64,000 nt of DNA from Snodgrassella alvi. GTDB taxonomy: Bacteria; Pseudomonadota; Gammaproteobacteria; Burkholderiales; Neisseriaceae. Of this stretch, positions 9,743-18,888 are shown in pieces. The notes under the pieces are model-generated. The model did not search any database, was not told where the DNA came from, and worked only from the letters and a program-made list of their open reading frames with translations. The DNA lies in the NCBI RefSeq assembly GCF_040741455.2, contig NZ_CP160328.2, positions 2,227,623-2,291,622 of the forward strand, given 5' to 3'. Each line of letters opens with the position of its first letter. Positions within the stretch are counted from its first letter, which is position 1. The translations under genes were made by a program, and so were the position numbers.

Positions 9743-10165
9743 TTAAGATGTAGTTCTCAGTTCGGCAGAAAGTTTATCCAGAATCCCATTGATGAATTTG
9801 TAGCCATCAGTTCCGCCAAAGGTTTTGGTAATTTCTATAGCTTCATTAATAATGACGGGATGGGGTGTTTCTGGCATAGCGGAAAGTTCATGACAAGCCA
9901 TTAACAATACAGCACGCTCCACTGGACTCAGCTCGTCTTCATGTCGGTCCAGTAGCGGACGGATTCGTTTCATATAATCGCGCTGATTGTTATAGGCACC
10001 GAAAAAAATCTGTGTAAATAATTCGCCGTCGGCTTTGGCAAAATACTCATTGTCACGAATATTCTGGGCAATAATGGCGGCAGATTCTTCTTTGTTTAGC
10101 TGAGCTTGATACAGAGCCTGTACTGCAAACTGACGGGCACGCCGGCGTGGAGTGATCATTGACAT
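9743..10165 (-). CDS. nusB: Transcription antitermination factor NusB
   Basis: An all-helical RNA-binding protein that, with NusE, binds boxA and supports antitermination of rRNA transcription. MSMITPRRRARQFAVQALYQ at the start and PVIINEAIEITKTFG near the end are family signatures. The frame is open further upstream, into ribH, but the ATG at 10165 has an AAGGA about 10 bases before it and fits the usual length, giving 140 residues. It follows ribH by 28 bases; the ribH-nusB pair is a common bacterial arrangement. Confidence 0.95.
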   Translation of the reverse strand: MSMITPRRRARQFAVQALYQAQLNKEESAAIIAQNIRDNEYFAKADGELFTQIFFGAYNNQRDYMKRIRPLLDRHEDELSPVERAVLLMACHELSAMPETPHPVIINEAIEITKTFGGTDGYKFINGILDKLSAELRTTS

Positions 10166-10193
10166 GTATAAGGTGTCCTTGTTCGGAAAATAA

Positions 10194-10646
10194 TTAATAT
10201 TTGGTTTTAAGCAAATTGGCCATTTCAATGGCCACCACCGCAGCTTCACTGCCTTTGTTATACATGCGTGCCAGTGCCTGTGCATCATTTTCGGTGGTAA
10301 GAATGGCATTGGCAATCGGAATTTGGTGTTCTAGACTGATTCGGGATACGCCTGCGGCAGCTTCATTGGATACCAGTTCGAAATGGTAGGTTTCACCACG
10401 AATCACTACGCCAATAGCCACTAAAGCGTCAAATTTTCCGCTGCGAGCCATGCTTTGTAATACCAGAGGTACTTCCAATGCACCGGGAACTGTGGCCAGT
10501 GTGATATCGTTATCGTTTACCCCTAGTTTAACCAGACGATCGGTGCAGGCTTTAACCAGTTCTACGCCAATCGGGTTGGTAAAACGTGCCTGTACAATGC
10601 CGATATGCAGACCGGTACCATTATGTTCTGGGGTAATGATATTCAT
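10194..10646 (-). CDS. ribH: 6,7-dimethyl-8-ribityllumazine synthase
   Basis: Condenses 5-amino-6-ribitylaminouracil with 3,4-dihydroxybutanone 4-phosphate to form the lumazine precursor of riboflavin. Recognised by the VPGALEVPLVLQ segment and the VIRGETYHFELVSNEAAAG active-site region. The length is 150 residues, as expected for the family, which usually forms pentamers or icosahedra. The substrate butanone phosphate comes from the RibB-type enzyme encoded at 11824, and the product goes to RibE at 14726. Confidence 0.96.
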   Translation of the reverse strand: MNIITPEHNGTGLHIGIVQARFTNPIGVELVKACTDRLVKLGVNDNDITLATVPGALEVPLVLQSMARSGKFDALVAIGVVIRGETYHFELVSNEAAAGVSRISLEHQIPIANAILTTENDAQALARMYNKGSEAAVVAIEMANLLKTKY

Positions 10647-10776
10647 TTGATTTCCTTTTGTCAGTTTAGCCAGAAGCGTAAAGTGTAAGAACAGACAAAT
10701 ATGTTCACGCTCTTACAACGCTAATGCTGGTATTTATCGGACTGATTTTACCGAATTTGCTGATGGGGTGGAATGC

Positions 10777-11673
10777 CTATGCGGTTTTTTTCGGATTGTG
10801 TCTGGGTTTGAGTGAACCCAGATAGATGGCTAGAAGAGTTAAAGCTGTTCCTGTCCATTGGAGTGCGTTTATGGGTTTATTCAGGATAAAAAAGTCTATT
10901 AGTATGGCAGCCACTGGTTCGCTCAGTAATAAAAGTCCGGTTAAGGTTAATGATAGGAGGGGTACGGCATAGGCAATCAATCCCCATGCAAAACATTGCA
11001 TGACTACGCCATAAATCATTATCAGCAGCACATCTTTCATGCTTGATGGCCAAAAACGATGAGTGTCTATCAGAATGCTGGGTACAATTAATGCAGCTAC
11101 TGCCCCTACGCTTACCAGCAGCATGAGTGGAAATAATGAAACTGGTTCTGCCTGATGTGCCTGCCGGATACAGGCCATAGAGGCAGCCATGGCACCTCCT
11201 GAAATCAGGCCGATAAATATGCCGTATCCGCCATGGCTGTTGTGATGCAATTCAGGATGGGCAATGAGTATAATGCCGATGACAGACAACAGCATGCTGA
11301 ATAATTGTAGTTTACTCTGTCGTTCACCGAAGAAAAACCATGCGATGGCAGCTAGAAAAAAAATCTGCATGCTGTTGAGCAAAGTAGAAATCCCAGGCCC
11401 AACAGCGTGAATACTTTCATGCCAGAAAGCCAGATCGAAACCTAAAAATACGCCGGACAGAATACAAAACCGTTTAGCCGTACCGCTGGTTGGTAATTTT
11501 TGTCCAAAATGTCGGCTGAGCAGCAAAAAAACGATGCCACCTATGAATACGCGCCACAGGGCTACGGCATAGGAACCAATTGAAACAAATTTGACAATCA
11601 GACTGCCGAGCCCGAAAACCACGCAGCCAACAGTTAAACCGGAAGCAGCCCATTTTTGTGGGGTGAGTTGCAT
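10777..11673 (-). CDS. DMT-superfamily (EamA) transporter
   Basis: A 298-residue membrane protein with about ten hydrophobic helices in two EamA repeats, as in drug/metabolite transporters. It lies between the ribBA-type gene and ribH on the same strand, which raises the possibility that it moves a flavin-related compound. That is only an inference from position: EamA proteins have very varied substrates, and a strong inverted repeat at 11705-11762 separates it from the upstream rib gene. About 130 bases separate it from ribH. Confidence 0.8.
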   Translation of the reverse strand: MQLTPQKWAASGLTVGCVVFGLGSLIVKFVSIGSYAVALWRVFIGGIVFLLLSRHFGQKLPTSGTAKRFCILSGVFLGFDLAFWHESIHAVGPGISTLLNSMQIFFLAAIAWFFFGERQSKLQLFSMLLSVIGIILIAHPELHHNSHGGYGIFIGLISGGAMAASMACIRQAHQAEPVSLFPLMLLVSVGAVAALIVPSILIDTHRFWPSSMKDVLLIMIYGVVMQCFAWGLIAYAVPLLSLTLTGLLLLSEPVAAILIDFFILNKPINALQWTGTALTLLAIYLGSLKPRHNPKKTA

Positions 11674-11704
11674 GAAATTCTATCCTTGAAAGCCACATTA
11701 CAAT

Positions 11705-11762
11705 AGGCTGTCCGAATTATCTGATGGCAGCAGATGATGACATCAGATAATTCGGACAGCCT
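11705..11762 (-). terminator. 22-bp perfect inverted repeat, probable terminator after the ribBA-type gene
   Basis: AGGCTGTCCGAATTATCTGATG at 11705-11726 is repeated in perfect inversion at 11741-11762 around a 14-base loop. It sits between the stop of the ribBA-type gene and the start of the EamA gene. There is only a weak T tract, so it may act as a terminator, an mRNA-stabilising hairpin, or both. The outer 12 bases resemble the uptake-sequence-like motif at 31993 with two differences. Confidence 0.6.
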
Positions 11763-11823
11763 GAGGGTGCGTATTGTATTTCAAATAGGCTACTAAAATA
11801 TATACTTGTTTCGTAAAGAAATA

Positions 11824-12912
11824 TTATTTAGTTGGTTCTTCGAATCCGGATACTTCAAGACCAAAACCATTCAAACCGGTAAAGGCTGATGGCTTACCCA
11901 TTACTCGCATACGTTTTACTTTAAGTCCGGCCAGTATTTGTGCGCCTATGCCATAAGTTTTGCTGTCCCATTGTCTGGCCTGATGAGTGCCTTTTGGTAA
12001 AGTACGGTCGAGCAGGGTAGCACCGGTTTCGGTTCGATGCATAAGAATAATTACGCCGGCATCTGCTTGCTGAATGCGAGCCATGGCTTCCGGTAGGGGC
12101 CATGTGTGTAGCTGATTTGGTTGTAAAAAATCCATGGCGCTGAATGGTTCGTGTACCCGAACCAATACTTCATCTGCTGTTTCTGGATTGCCTTTTACTA
12201 ATGCTAGATGAGTTTCTCCTGATAGCTGATCTACATACACATGCTGAGTGAAATCACCCCATGTGGTATGAATGGTGTTGACACCCAATTCTTCTATCAA
12301 ACTTTCATGGCGGCTGCGGTACTCTATCAGATCAGCGATCGTCCCGATTTTAATGTTGTGTTTTTCGGCAAAAATCTTTAGTTCTGGCATTCTTGCCATG
12401 GTGCCGTCATCATTGATGATTTCACAGATAACGGCTGCTGGAATCAGACCAGCCAGTTTGGCTAGATCAACGCTGGCTTCAGTATGGCCGGTACGTACCA
12501 ACACACCACCTTTTTGTGCACGCAGTGGGAAAATATGGCCTGGTTGTACAATATCTTCTGCCTTTGCGGCTGGTGAAACAGCTGCCTGTACAGTATGTGC
12601 CCGGTCTGCGGCAGAAATACCGGTAGTGATACCATGAGCTGCTTCAATGGAAACGGTGAAATTGGTGCCATACTGGGCACCATTGTTCTGAGTCATCAGG
12701 GGCAGGCGTAGACGGTCTACAATTTCTTCTTCTAAAGGTAGGCATACGAGTCCGCGGGCGTACTTAATCATAAAATTGATGGCTTCCGGCGTAACAAATT
12801 GTGCCGCCATAATTAAATCGCCTTCGTTTTCACGGTCTTCTGCATCAGTAAGAATAACCATTTTGCCTGCTTTAATGTCGGCAATAATTTCTGGAATGGT
12901 GGCAATGCTCAT
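11824..12912 (-). CDS. ribB: 3,4-dihydroxy-2-butanone 4-phosphate synthase with degenerate GTP cyclohydrolase II-like domain
   Basis: The N-terminal half (about residues 1-205) is a DHBP synthase with [13 protein letters not shown] and the [13 protein letters not shown] segment, which turns ribulose 5-phosphate into the four-carbon riboflavin precursor. The C-terminal half resembles GTP cyclohydrolase II ([18 protein letters not shown] is clear) but contains no cysteine at all. The zinc-binding cysteines and the usual RVHSEC-type segment are replaced by [11 protein letters not shown]. It therefore should not act as a cyclohydrolase; a true GTP cyclohydrolase II would be needed elsewhere. The start ATG at 12912 follows AAGGGAG; an upstream in-frame start at 12990 adds unrelated residues. 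The protein is 362 residues. Confidence 0.9.
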   Translation of the reverse strand: MSIATIPEIIADIKAGKMVILTDAEDRENEGDLIMAAQFVTPEAINFMIKYARGLVCLPLEEEIVDRLRLPLMTQNNGAQYGTNFTVSIEAAHGITTGISAADRAHTVQAAVSPAAKAEDIVQPGHIFPLRAQKGGVLVRTGHTEASVDLAKLAGLIPAAVICEIINDDGTMARMPELKIFAEKHNIKIGTIADLIEYRSRHESLIEELGVNTIHTTWGDFTQHVYVDQLSGETHLALVKGNPETADEVLVRVHEPFSAMDFLQPNQLHTWPLPEAMARIQQADAGVIILMHRTETGATLLDRTLPKGTHQARQWDSKTYGIGAQILAGLKVKRMRVMGKPSAFTGLNGFGLEVSGFEEPTK

Positions 12913-14135
12913 GATGTTTTCAACGCTCCCTTGGCAAAATAATGAGTATTTTACTCCTGATTGAGTGATACCGGATGCTTTAATCTGCACTACTTGCGAT
13001 GACTTGTATAGATAGGTTGCAATAAGCTCTTGCCGCTTCGTTGTTTGTTGGAATATGCAGACTATTGAAATATCAGTTAATACAAAAAATACAAAATTTT
13101 GTTTCTTCTTTGGTTTACGATATTTTATCGCAGTGTTTATAAATATTTTATTGTTAGGTCGTTCTTCAGGTTTTTATTCAGGAATGTTTGGGATGTTTGG
13201 TCTATTGGATGATCTGTATCCCCTTTGAAATACCATCAGGTTAGATAGACCGCCAAACAAGCTGCGGGCAAAATTTGAAAACCACTACCAATAAAATAAT
13301 ATTCAAAGATAATAGAATGTTGGGTATACCGCAAATACAACCGATTACAATTATTACTTTATAGAGATTATTGGATTTTATTTCAAAAATCCAGACGGTT
13401 ATTATGTGTATTAGTATTGATACGGCACAAAAATTGATAATGCTGATATATTATTCATGTAATTTGGTTTGGGGATGGTAAGTATTTCTATCATCAATAT
13501 AACAATTATCATGCAATTGTTATTTTTGTCTCGCTTTTTAGCATTTAATTTAATTCCGATAAAGCATTATGTTGAATGAAGTTTTCTCGCAAGCAGTTTA
13601 TCTTGTACTGTGTTATTATATTTAAATAATGCCATACAAATATAATTTAAATTAATTTATATGATTTGTTATTCAAGCTTAAATTTGGTTTGATTGGTTA
13701 GACAATTCATCTATTTCTCTAATGCTTAATTTTTAAAAAGAAAAATTAAATATATTTGAAATTTGATTGATATTATATTTTGACTAAGAATAAATTTTGA
13801 TTTTAGAAATTTCTTGTATTAAGTTTTTAATCATGCATTGGTGTAACTAACATTGATTTGTTTAAAACATTAATATATACACTGTATCAAATAGGAAAGA
13901 TATGATAAATCATCATAAATTTATAACTATTCTTCGCGCATATTTTTTTCACTGAATGCTTACGCTCTCATAAAACTATATCTGATAAAGCGATTAAACT
14001 GAAAACTAAGTTAAGATTATCTTTATTTTAATTCACTAGAATAGTTATAAAATATATTAGCTTGGATATTAATAAAATTCTTATAAAGTATTTTTAACCA
14101 CCTCATGAACATTATTGCTGAGGTGGTTGAGTGTA
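12913..14135. other. Long AT-rich gap upstream of the ribB-type gene, with possible small-gene remnants
   Basis: About 1.2 kb without an intact gene I can support. I saw no FMN-riboswitch consensus upstream of the rib gene. Two possible broken small genes are noted: one on the minus strand at 13241-13494 and one on the plus strand near 13902. A hairpin of 10 bp (AACCACCTCA with TGAGGTGGTT, 14096-14128) lies 8 bases past the DUF805 stop, but it has no T tract on either side. Confidence 0.5.
13241..13494 (-). pseudogene. Possible frameshifted small membrane protein gene
   Basis: On the minus strand an ATG at 13494 opens MIEILTIPKPNYMNNIS in one frame, which soon hits a stop. A neighbouring frame is open for 69 sense codons (13241-13450) and encodes two hydrophobic stretches (around YKVIIVIGCICGIPNILL and NIILLVVVF) ending in a TAA. 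Adding one T to the T run inside the overlap would join them into one protein of about 84 residues. This could be a pseudogene, a sequencing or assembly slip at a homopolymer, or chance in AT-rich DNA. I do not recognise a family. Confidence 0.3.
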
Positions 14136-14495
14136 TTAATATTTAGGATTTGGACCGTATTCATTATCACCCGGTGTGGAGTCCAATAGGTTGAAGATAA
14201 ATATTACTAGTGGGCCGATTATAGGAATTAAGTTTAATAAAATCCACCAGCCAGAACGACTGATATCGTGTAATCGACGCACTTGTACCCCTAAGGCTGG
14301 CATAAATAATGCTAAACCCCAAATTAATTGAATCATTTTAATGGTTGATTCTTCTAATCCGAGAACAGATGCGATTATGCCTATTAAAACGCCAATCAAG
14401 AATATTATTAAGGTAAAAAACCAGTATTCTTTACGACGGGCTCGACCTTGGAAATTAAAATAATTTGTGGTCATACAGCTGATAAACCATTCCAT
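14136..14495 (-). CDS. DUF805 family membrane protein
   Basis: A 119-residue inner-membrane protein. The family signature is clear: YFNFQGRARRKEYWFFTL near the N-terminus, RRLHDISRSGWWILL in the middle, and GDNEYGPNP at the end. Three to four hydrophobic helices are present. DUF805 (YhaH-like) proteins have no established function. It is isolated between two AT-rich gaps. It ends in the usual family C-terminus, so it looks intact. Confidence 0.88.
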   Translation of the reverse strand: MEWFISCMTTNYFNFQGRARRKEYWFFTLIIFLIGVLIGIIASVLGLEESTIKMIQLIWGLALFMPALGVQVRRLHDISRSGWWILLNLIPIIGPLVIFIFNLLDSTPGDNEYGPNPKY

Positions 14496-14725
14496 AACAA
14501 TAAGTATCCTAGTGTAAAATAATTAAAAATTGCAATAGCTTTATTATTTTAAATATACTTAATAATATATAGTAATTATTTACATATATTATCATTTAAC
14601 GGTTTGGATTGTTGTTCTTTTCTAATGTTCAGGTTTTCCGTCTGCCTTTTTTATTAAATAGTAATGGCTGATAAGAATGCTTTAAAACAGGGTTTAAAAA
14701 TTTGGTGTAGCAATGAATTTTTTGT

Positions 14726-15334
14726 TTATGCATGCAATTGCATATATTTTTGCACTGTATCTACAATTGCCTGTGTCTGAGCATCTATCTCTAGATTGAT
14801 GCAATCGTTTACCTGACATCTTCCAAAAAGTGTCCTGTTCATGGTTTCAGGTATCAGGTGGACATTGAATTCTTCTGTGGTTACCTCACCGATTGTGAGG
14901 CTGCATCCATTTAAACCAATAAAGCCTTTGGTGAGAATATAGGGAGCGGCCTTAGCTGGTAGTTTGAACCAGACAGTCCGATTTGGCGGGGTATCGTCAA
15001 TGCGGGTTATGCTTGTAGTAGTAAAAATATGTCCGCTCATGATATGGCCACCAATTTCATCACCATAACGGGCGGCGCGTTCAATGTTTACGGCATCACC
15101 GATATTTAGTTGGCCGAGATTGGTTCTGGCCAAGCTTTCTGCCATTATATCGAAAGAGACTTCATCACCTTTAATAGCCGTGATGGTGAGGCAGCAGCCA
15201 TTGTTGGCTACGGAGGCACCGATAGAGAGGCTGTCGCTGGCGCCTTGTGGCAGGCGTACTTGTATAGTGCGCAATTGCTGCTTTTCGCTGATGGCGGTGA
15301 CGATACCTAATCCTTGTACGATGCCTGTAAACAT
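14726..15334 (-). CDS. ribE: Riboflavin synthase, alpha subunit
   Basis: Dismutates two molecules of 6,7-dimethyl-8-ribityllumazine to riboflavin and the aminouracil precursor. It has two lumazine-binding repeats. The first begins MFTGIVQGLG and contains SLSIGASVANNGCCLTI; the second contains TKGFIGLNGCSLTIGEV. The length of 202 residues is standard. It lies 22 bases downstream of the acyl-CoA thioesterase gene on the same strand, so the two are probably co-transcribed. The lumazine synthase gene ribH is about 4 kb away on the same strand. Confidence 0.97.
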   Translation of the reverse strand: MFTGIVQGLGIVTAISEKQQLRTIQVRLPQGASDSLSIGASVANNGCCLTITAIKGDEVSFDIMAESLARTNLGQLNIGDAVNIERAARYGDEIGGHIMSGHIFTTTSITRIDDTPPNRTVWFKLPAKAAPYILTKGFIGLNGCSLTIGEVTTEEFNVHLIPETMNRTLFGRCQVNDCINLEIDAQTQAIVDTVQKYMQLHA

Positions 15335-15356
15335 TGATGCTAACTTTCTAAGATAT

Positions 15357-15854
15357 TTAAACGGTTGGTTTGTGTTTGGCTTTAGCTGCTTTTAAGCGTG
15401 CTTCCTTACGGATGGCACCTTCCTGAAAACGGCGCGCCTGTTCTTCAGTGCCGATACATAATGGTGGTACTTTAGTAGGTTTACCGTTTTTATCGACGGC
15501 TACCATGCTGAAATAACAGCTATTAGTATGGCGGGCACTACGGTGTTGGATATCCTGTGCTTCTACCCGTATGCCTACTTCCATCGAAGTACGGCCTACA
15601 TGATTGACGGAAGCATAAAAGGTCACCAACTCACCTACATGGATGGGCTCTTTAAAAATTACCTGATCCACGGACAGGGTCACGACGTATTCGCCAGAAT
15701 AGCGGCTGGCACAGGCATAGGCTACCTGATCTAGCAATTTGAGTAAATCACCGCCATGAACGTTACCATGAAAATTTGCCAATGCTGGTGTCATAAGTAC
15801 GGACATAGATAGCTGATGCTGTGCACCTTGCGGTGGTAAGGGTGTAGGAACCAT
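15357..15854 (-). CDS. Acyl-CoA thioesterase (YciA-like hotdog fold)
   Basis: A 165-residue single-hotdog thioesterase that hydrolyses acyl-CoA to free acid and CoA in the cytosol. Family marks are FHGNVHGGDLLKLLDQVAYACASRYSG, split here around the HGG turn with the catalytic-type Asp, and VTFYASVNHVGRTSMEVGIRV. The C-terminal tail is basic (KEARLKAAKAK), as in several betaproteobacterial members. It is upstream of ribE with 22 bases between. The exact chain-length preference cannot be read from sequence. Confidence 0.88.
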   Translation of the reverse strand: MVPTPLPPQGAQHQLSMSVLMTPALANFHGNVHGGDLLKLLDQVAYACASRYSGEYVVTLSVDQVIFKEPIHVGELVTFYASVNHVGRTSMEVGIRVEAQDIQHRSARHTNSCYFSMVAVDKNGKPTKVPPLCIGTEEQARRFQEGAIRKEARLKAAKAKHKPTV

Positions 15855-15937
15855 GGTTTTACCTTTGATATGTGTGTTTATATGTGAATAATTGTCTTTC
15901 TTTGAAGACTGTGTGTAATTATAAAAGCTGGTAAAGG

Positions 15938-17014
15938 TTATAACCAGTGGCGCCGGTAAAAATAAATTAACAGGCTAACGATGATGGTTGCCATCAGGCC
16001 AAGGACGATATAGTACCCATAGTGCCAGTGCAGCTCGGGGATGTTATCAAAATTCATCCCATATATGCCGGTGAGGACATTCAGAGGCATGACAATGATG
16101 GTGATTACAGTGAGCATGCGCATTTGTTCGTTGAGGTGGTTGGACTGATAGGATAGGTGTACATCCATCATGCCTGTTACAGTGTCGCGTGCGCTGTCGA
16201 GTGTTTCCATCAGTTGCTGCGTATGGTCGTAGACGTCAAGTAAATAGACGTGTATATCTTGGCTGAATAAAGAAAATTCATTATGTACAATGCGGCCGAT
16301 GATATCGCGTATGGGTGAGAGGGTACGGCGTAGGCTGATGGCATCGCGTTTGAGCTGATGGATGGACATTAATAGGTTTTTGTTGCTGTTGCTAAATAGG
16401 CGTTTGTCTAGTCCTTCTACGCGGTTATCAAATTCATCTACAGTTACAAAATAATCGTCTACTATACGGTCCAGTAATGAATAAGCCAGAAAATCAATGC
16501 CTTTGCTGTAAATGCTACTGTAATTATGCTGGATGTACTTGCGAATGATGTGTAGTAACCCTAATGGTTCGAACTGAAAGGTGATGATGTAGTTTTGGCC
16601 AATGATGAGATAAATTTGGTTGTACTGAAGTTTCTGCTTTTTATAGACAAAAATACGTGCAGCAACGAATAGATAGTGACCGTAGTCTTCAATTTTTGGG
16701 CGTTGTTTACGGCTGAGTATATCTTCCATCGCCAGTTCGTGGATGTTGAAAGGCTGTAATAACTCATGTAATTGGTCGTTATCTGTTATACCGACAAGAT
16801 GAATCCAGGTCAGGCTGTCTTTGCTGAGAGTCGGTATGTTTTCTGTGCGGATATCAGCTTCGGTGTAGGTGTGGTTGAGAAACTGGCTGGCATTAATCTG
16901 AATGATGGTCATGGATTGTGCCGGCATGTTGCTCACGTTGCTACGGTGAACCAGACTGGGTAGGTTGTGGGTCTGAACCAGTTTATTACTGGAAACATGT
17001 TGCGGTGTACTCAT
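15938..17014 (-). CDS. corA: CorA-family divalent cation transporter
   Basis: A membrane channel for Mg2+ (possibly Co2+ or Ni2+) with a large N-terminal cytoplasmic domain and two C-terminal membrane helices. The signature YGMNF closes the first helix, giving the GMN selectivity filter at the periplasmic mouth. The last residues (YFYRRHWL) are the usual basic C-terminus. The first 34 residues have no family match, and a later ATG (MTIIQINASQFL) could be the true start. It lies 23 bases after ppx on the same strand and is likely co-transcribed. Confidence 0.92.
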   Translation of the reverse strand: MSTPQHVSSNKLVQTHNLPSLVHRSNVSNMPAQSMTIIQINASQFLNHTYTEADIRTENIPTLSKDSLTWIHLVGITDNDQLHELLQPFNIHELAMEDILSRKQRPKIEDYGHYLFVAARIFVYKKQKLQYNQIYLIIGQNYIITFQFEPLGLLHIIRKYIQHNYSSIYSKGIDFLAYSLLDRIVDDYFVTVDEFDNRVEGLDKRLFSNSNKNLLMSIHQLKRDAISLRRTLSPIRDIIGRIVHNEFSLFSQDIHVYLLDVYDHTQQLMETLDSARDTVTGMMDVHLSYQSNHLNEQMRMLTVITIIVMPLNVLTGIYGMNFDNIPELHWHYGYYIVLGLMATIIVSLLIYFYRRHWL

Positions 17015-17037
17015 GGGACAACCTCACTGAACAGGTT

Positions 17038-18537
17038 TCAGATAGCCTTGATTTCAAGCTGCAGGCCTATTTTCTGCCATAGAACAGATTCCTGCAATAA
17101 GGCACTGGCGGTCAGCGGATTATGTTGTAACCATTCTTTGTCAAGACTGATGAGTAGCTGATGGCTGTTTTTGTGATAGTGGATGTCACAGTGATTTACA
17201 GGTATCTGTATATCCTGTCTTGCACGGCAAAATAGTACCGCTAGCCTCAGTGACAAGATACCAAGCCACAGCATTTCCTGCTGGCTAAACTCGGCTATTT
17301 TACGCAAATCGCCACGTTGTCCTAATACGAGCGTGGCCAATATGTGTTGTTCTTTGCGCGAAAAGCCGGGCATATCTGCCTGATCCAGTATGTAGGCAGC
17401 GTGCTTATGAAAGCCTGTGTGTGAAATATCCAGTCCGATTTCATGAAGTAATGCTGCCCAACGTACGTACTGCTGCCATTGCTCTGGATGATCTGAGCTG
17501 ATGGAGGCGGTGAGGTGGCTAAATATCATTTGCGCCAAAGTGGCAACTCTCTGTGCCTGAACAGTATCTACATGGTAACGTTTCTGGAAGTCAGCAATGG
17601 TTTGGTTGCGCATATCATCGCCCAGCTGGCGACCAATCATGTCGTAGAATACGCCATCGCGTAGAGCTGCATCAGTAATGGTCATTTCGCGGATGTTGAG
17701 CTCGGCAAAAGCTGCTGTCATTACGGCCAACCCGCCGGCAAAAACTTCCAGGCGATCAGGTTTTAATCCTTCTAGTCTGGCTTTTTTGGTACTGCCGGCT
17801 GCGATGATACGGCTGGCAATTTTCTGCATCTGCGCTGCAGTAATGGCATCAATAGATTCATCTCCAGCGGCGATAACATCGCGGATGGAACGGGCTGAAC
17901 CCGATGTTCCAATAGCATAGCCCCAGCCAATATTTTTGAGTGCTACAGAGATGCGCTGTATTTCGGCACGTGCGCTATTGACGGCGGCCTGAAAATTTTT
18001 GTTATTTATTTTGCCACGTGGAAAAAAGCGCATACTGTAGGAAACACAGCCGAGGCTAAGGCTTTCGGTGATGGCAGGCTGTAATTCATGCCCGATGACA
18101 AATTCAGTTGAACCGCCACCAATATCGATAACCAGCATGTTTTCGCCTTTAGGTGGCAGGGTGTGAACCACACCAGTGTAAATCAGGCGTGCTTCCTCGC
18201 GTCCGGCAATGATGTCGATGGGAAAACCCAGTTTGGCTTCGGCAAGAGGCATAAACTGGCTGATGTTTTTGGCTACTCGGAAAGTATTGGTGGCCACAGC
18301 ACGTACCTGATCGGGACTAAAACCCCGCAGCCGTTCACCGAATCTGGCCAGACAGTCTAGGGCGCGTTGTTGCGAAGACTGATCAAGATTTTTCTGTTCA
18401 TCAAGACCTGCAGCTAGACGCACCATTTCCTTGATGGAATCGACTACCTGTAAATGGCCATTCTGGTTATGACAAATTTGCAGACGAAAGCTGTTTGAAC
18501 CAAGGTCTACGGTGGCGAGCATATCTTGCGCGGTCAT
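17038..18537 (-). CDS. ppx: Exopolyphosphatase (Ppx/GppA family)
   Basis: An ASKHA-fold phosphatase that removes terminal phosphate from polyphosphate or pppGpp. The two nucleotide/phosphate-binding motifs are TVDLGSNSFRLQI near the N-terminus and LVIDIGGGSTEFVIG around residues 133-148. The C-terminal third is an HD-like helical domain (RWAALLHEIGLDISHTGFH). The length of 499 residues matches Ppx rather than the shorter actinobacterial type. The choice between Ppx and GppA cannot be made from motif alone. corA follows on the same strand. Confidence 0.92.
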   Translation of the reverse strand: MTAQDMLATVDLGSNSFRLQICHNQNGHLQVVDSIKEMVRLAAGLDEQKNLDQSSQQRALDCLARFGERLRGFSPDQVRAVATNTFRVAKNISQFMPLAEAKLGFPIDIIAGREEARLIYTGVVHTLPPKGENMLVIDIGGGSTEFVIGHELQPAITESLSLGCVSYSMRFFPRGKINNKNFQAAVNSARAEIQRISVALKNIGWGYAIGTSGSARSIRDVIAAGDESIDAITAAQMQKIASRIIAAGSTKKARLEGLKPDRLEVFAGGLAVMTAAFAELNIREMTITDAALRDGVFYDMIGRQLGDDMRNQTIADFQKRYHVDTVQAQRVATLAQMIFSHLTASISSDHPEQWQQYVRWAALLHEIGLDISHTGFHKHAAYILDQADMPGFSRKEQHILATLVLGQRGDLRKIAEFSQQEMLWLGILSLRLAVLFCRARQDIQIPVNHCDIHYHKNSHQLLISLDKEWLQHNPLTASALLQESVLWQKIGLQLEIKAI

Positions 18538-18804
18538 AATGAAGATGTTTTAACTTTAGACAGACGTAATGTTACCTTATCGTTGTGATAACTGCTATGA
18601 ATGGCTGTGTGGTGATATGCTTATCGCAAAAAAAGATACACTTCTGATTTTTTGTTATGAAGATGTGTGATGAATGAGGATATTTGAAAAAAGTCCAGTG
18701 CTGCGAAATTGGCTGCAGACAATTTGCTTGGTTCTAAGCTGAATATGTTGGCTGGCTTTAAGCTGCTTTTGTTTATGCTAGATGCAGCTATATTGAAAAT
18801 AAGA

Positions 18805-18865
18805 CCGCCACACATTCAGGATAAATGTGCCGAGGGCAATATGATCCTGAGTGTGAACGGTCTGA
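18805..18865 (-). terminator. Probable terminator of glnA
   Basis: On the minus strand CACACTCAGGAT pairs with ATCCTGAATGTG (11 of 12 positions) around an 18-base loop, and a T-rich stretch (TCTTATTTT) follows. It lies just after the glnA stop codon. Confidence 0.6.
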
Positions 18866-18888
18866 GTGATTAGTTTAAAGCTGAGCTC

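Noticed and set aside
10166..10315. N-terminal extension of nusB into ribH
   Set aside because: The extra 50 residues read ribH in another frame and the internal ATG at 10165 has a proper ribosome-binding site.
12913..13240. FMN riboswitch upstream of the ribB-type gene
   Set aside because: The conserved RFN segments were not found on either strand.
14096..14128. Terminator for the DUF805 gene
   Set aside because: The 10-bp stem is good but neither strand has a T tract after it, so I left it as an unassigned hairpin.
18621..18815. 64-residue minus-strand open frame between ppx and glnA
   Set aside because: It overlaps the glnA terminator region, has no ribosome-binding site and no family signal.
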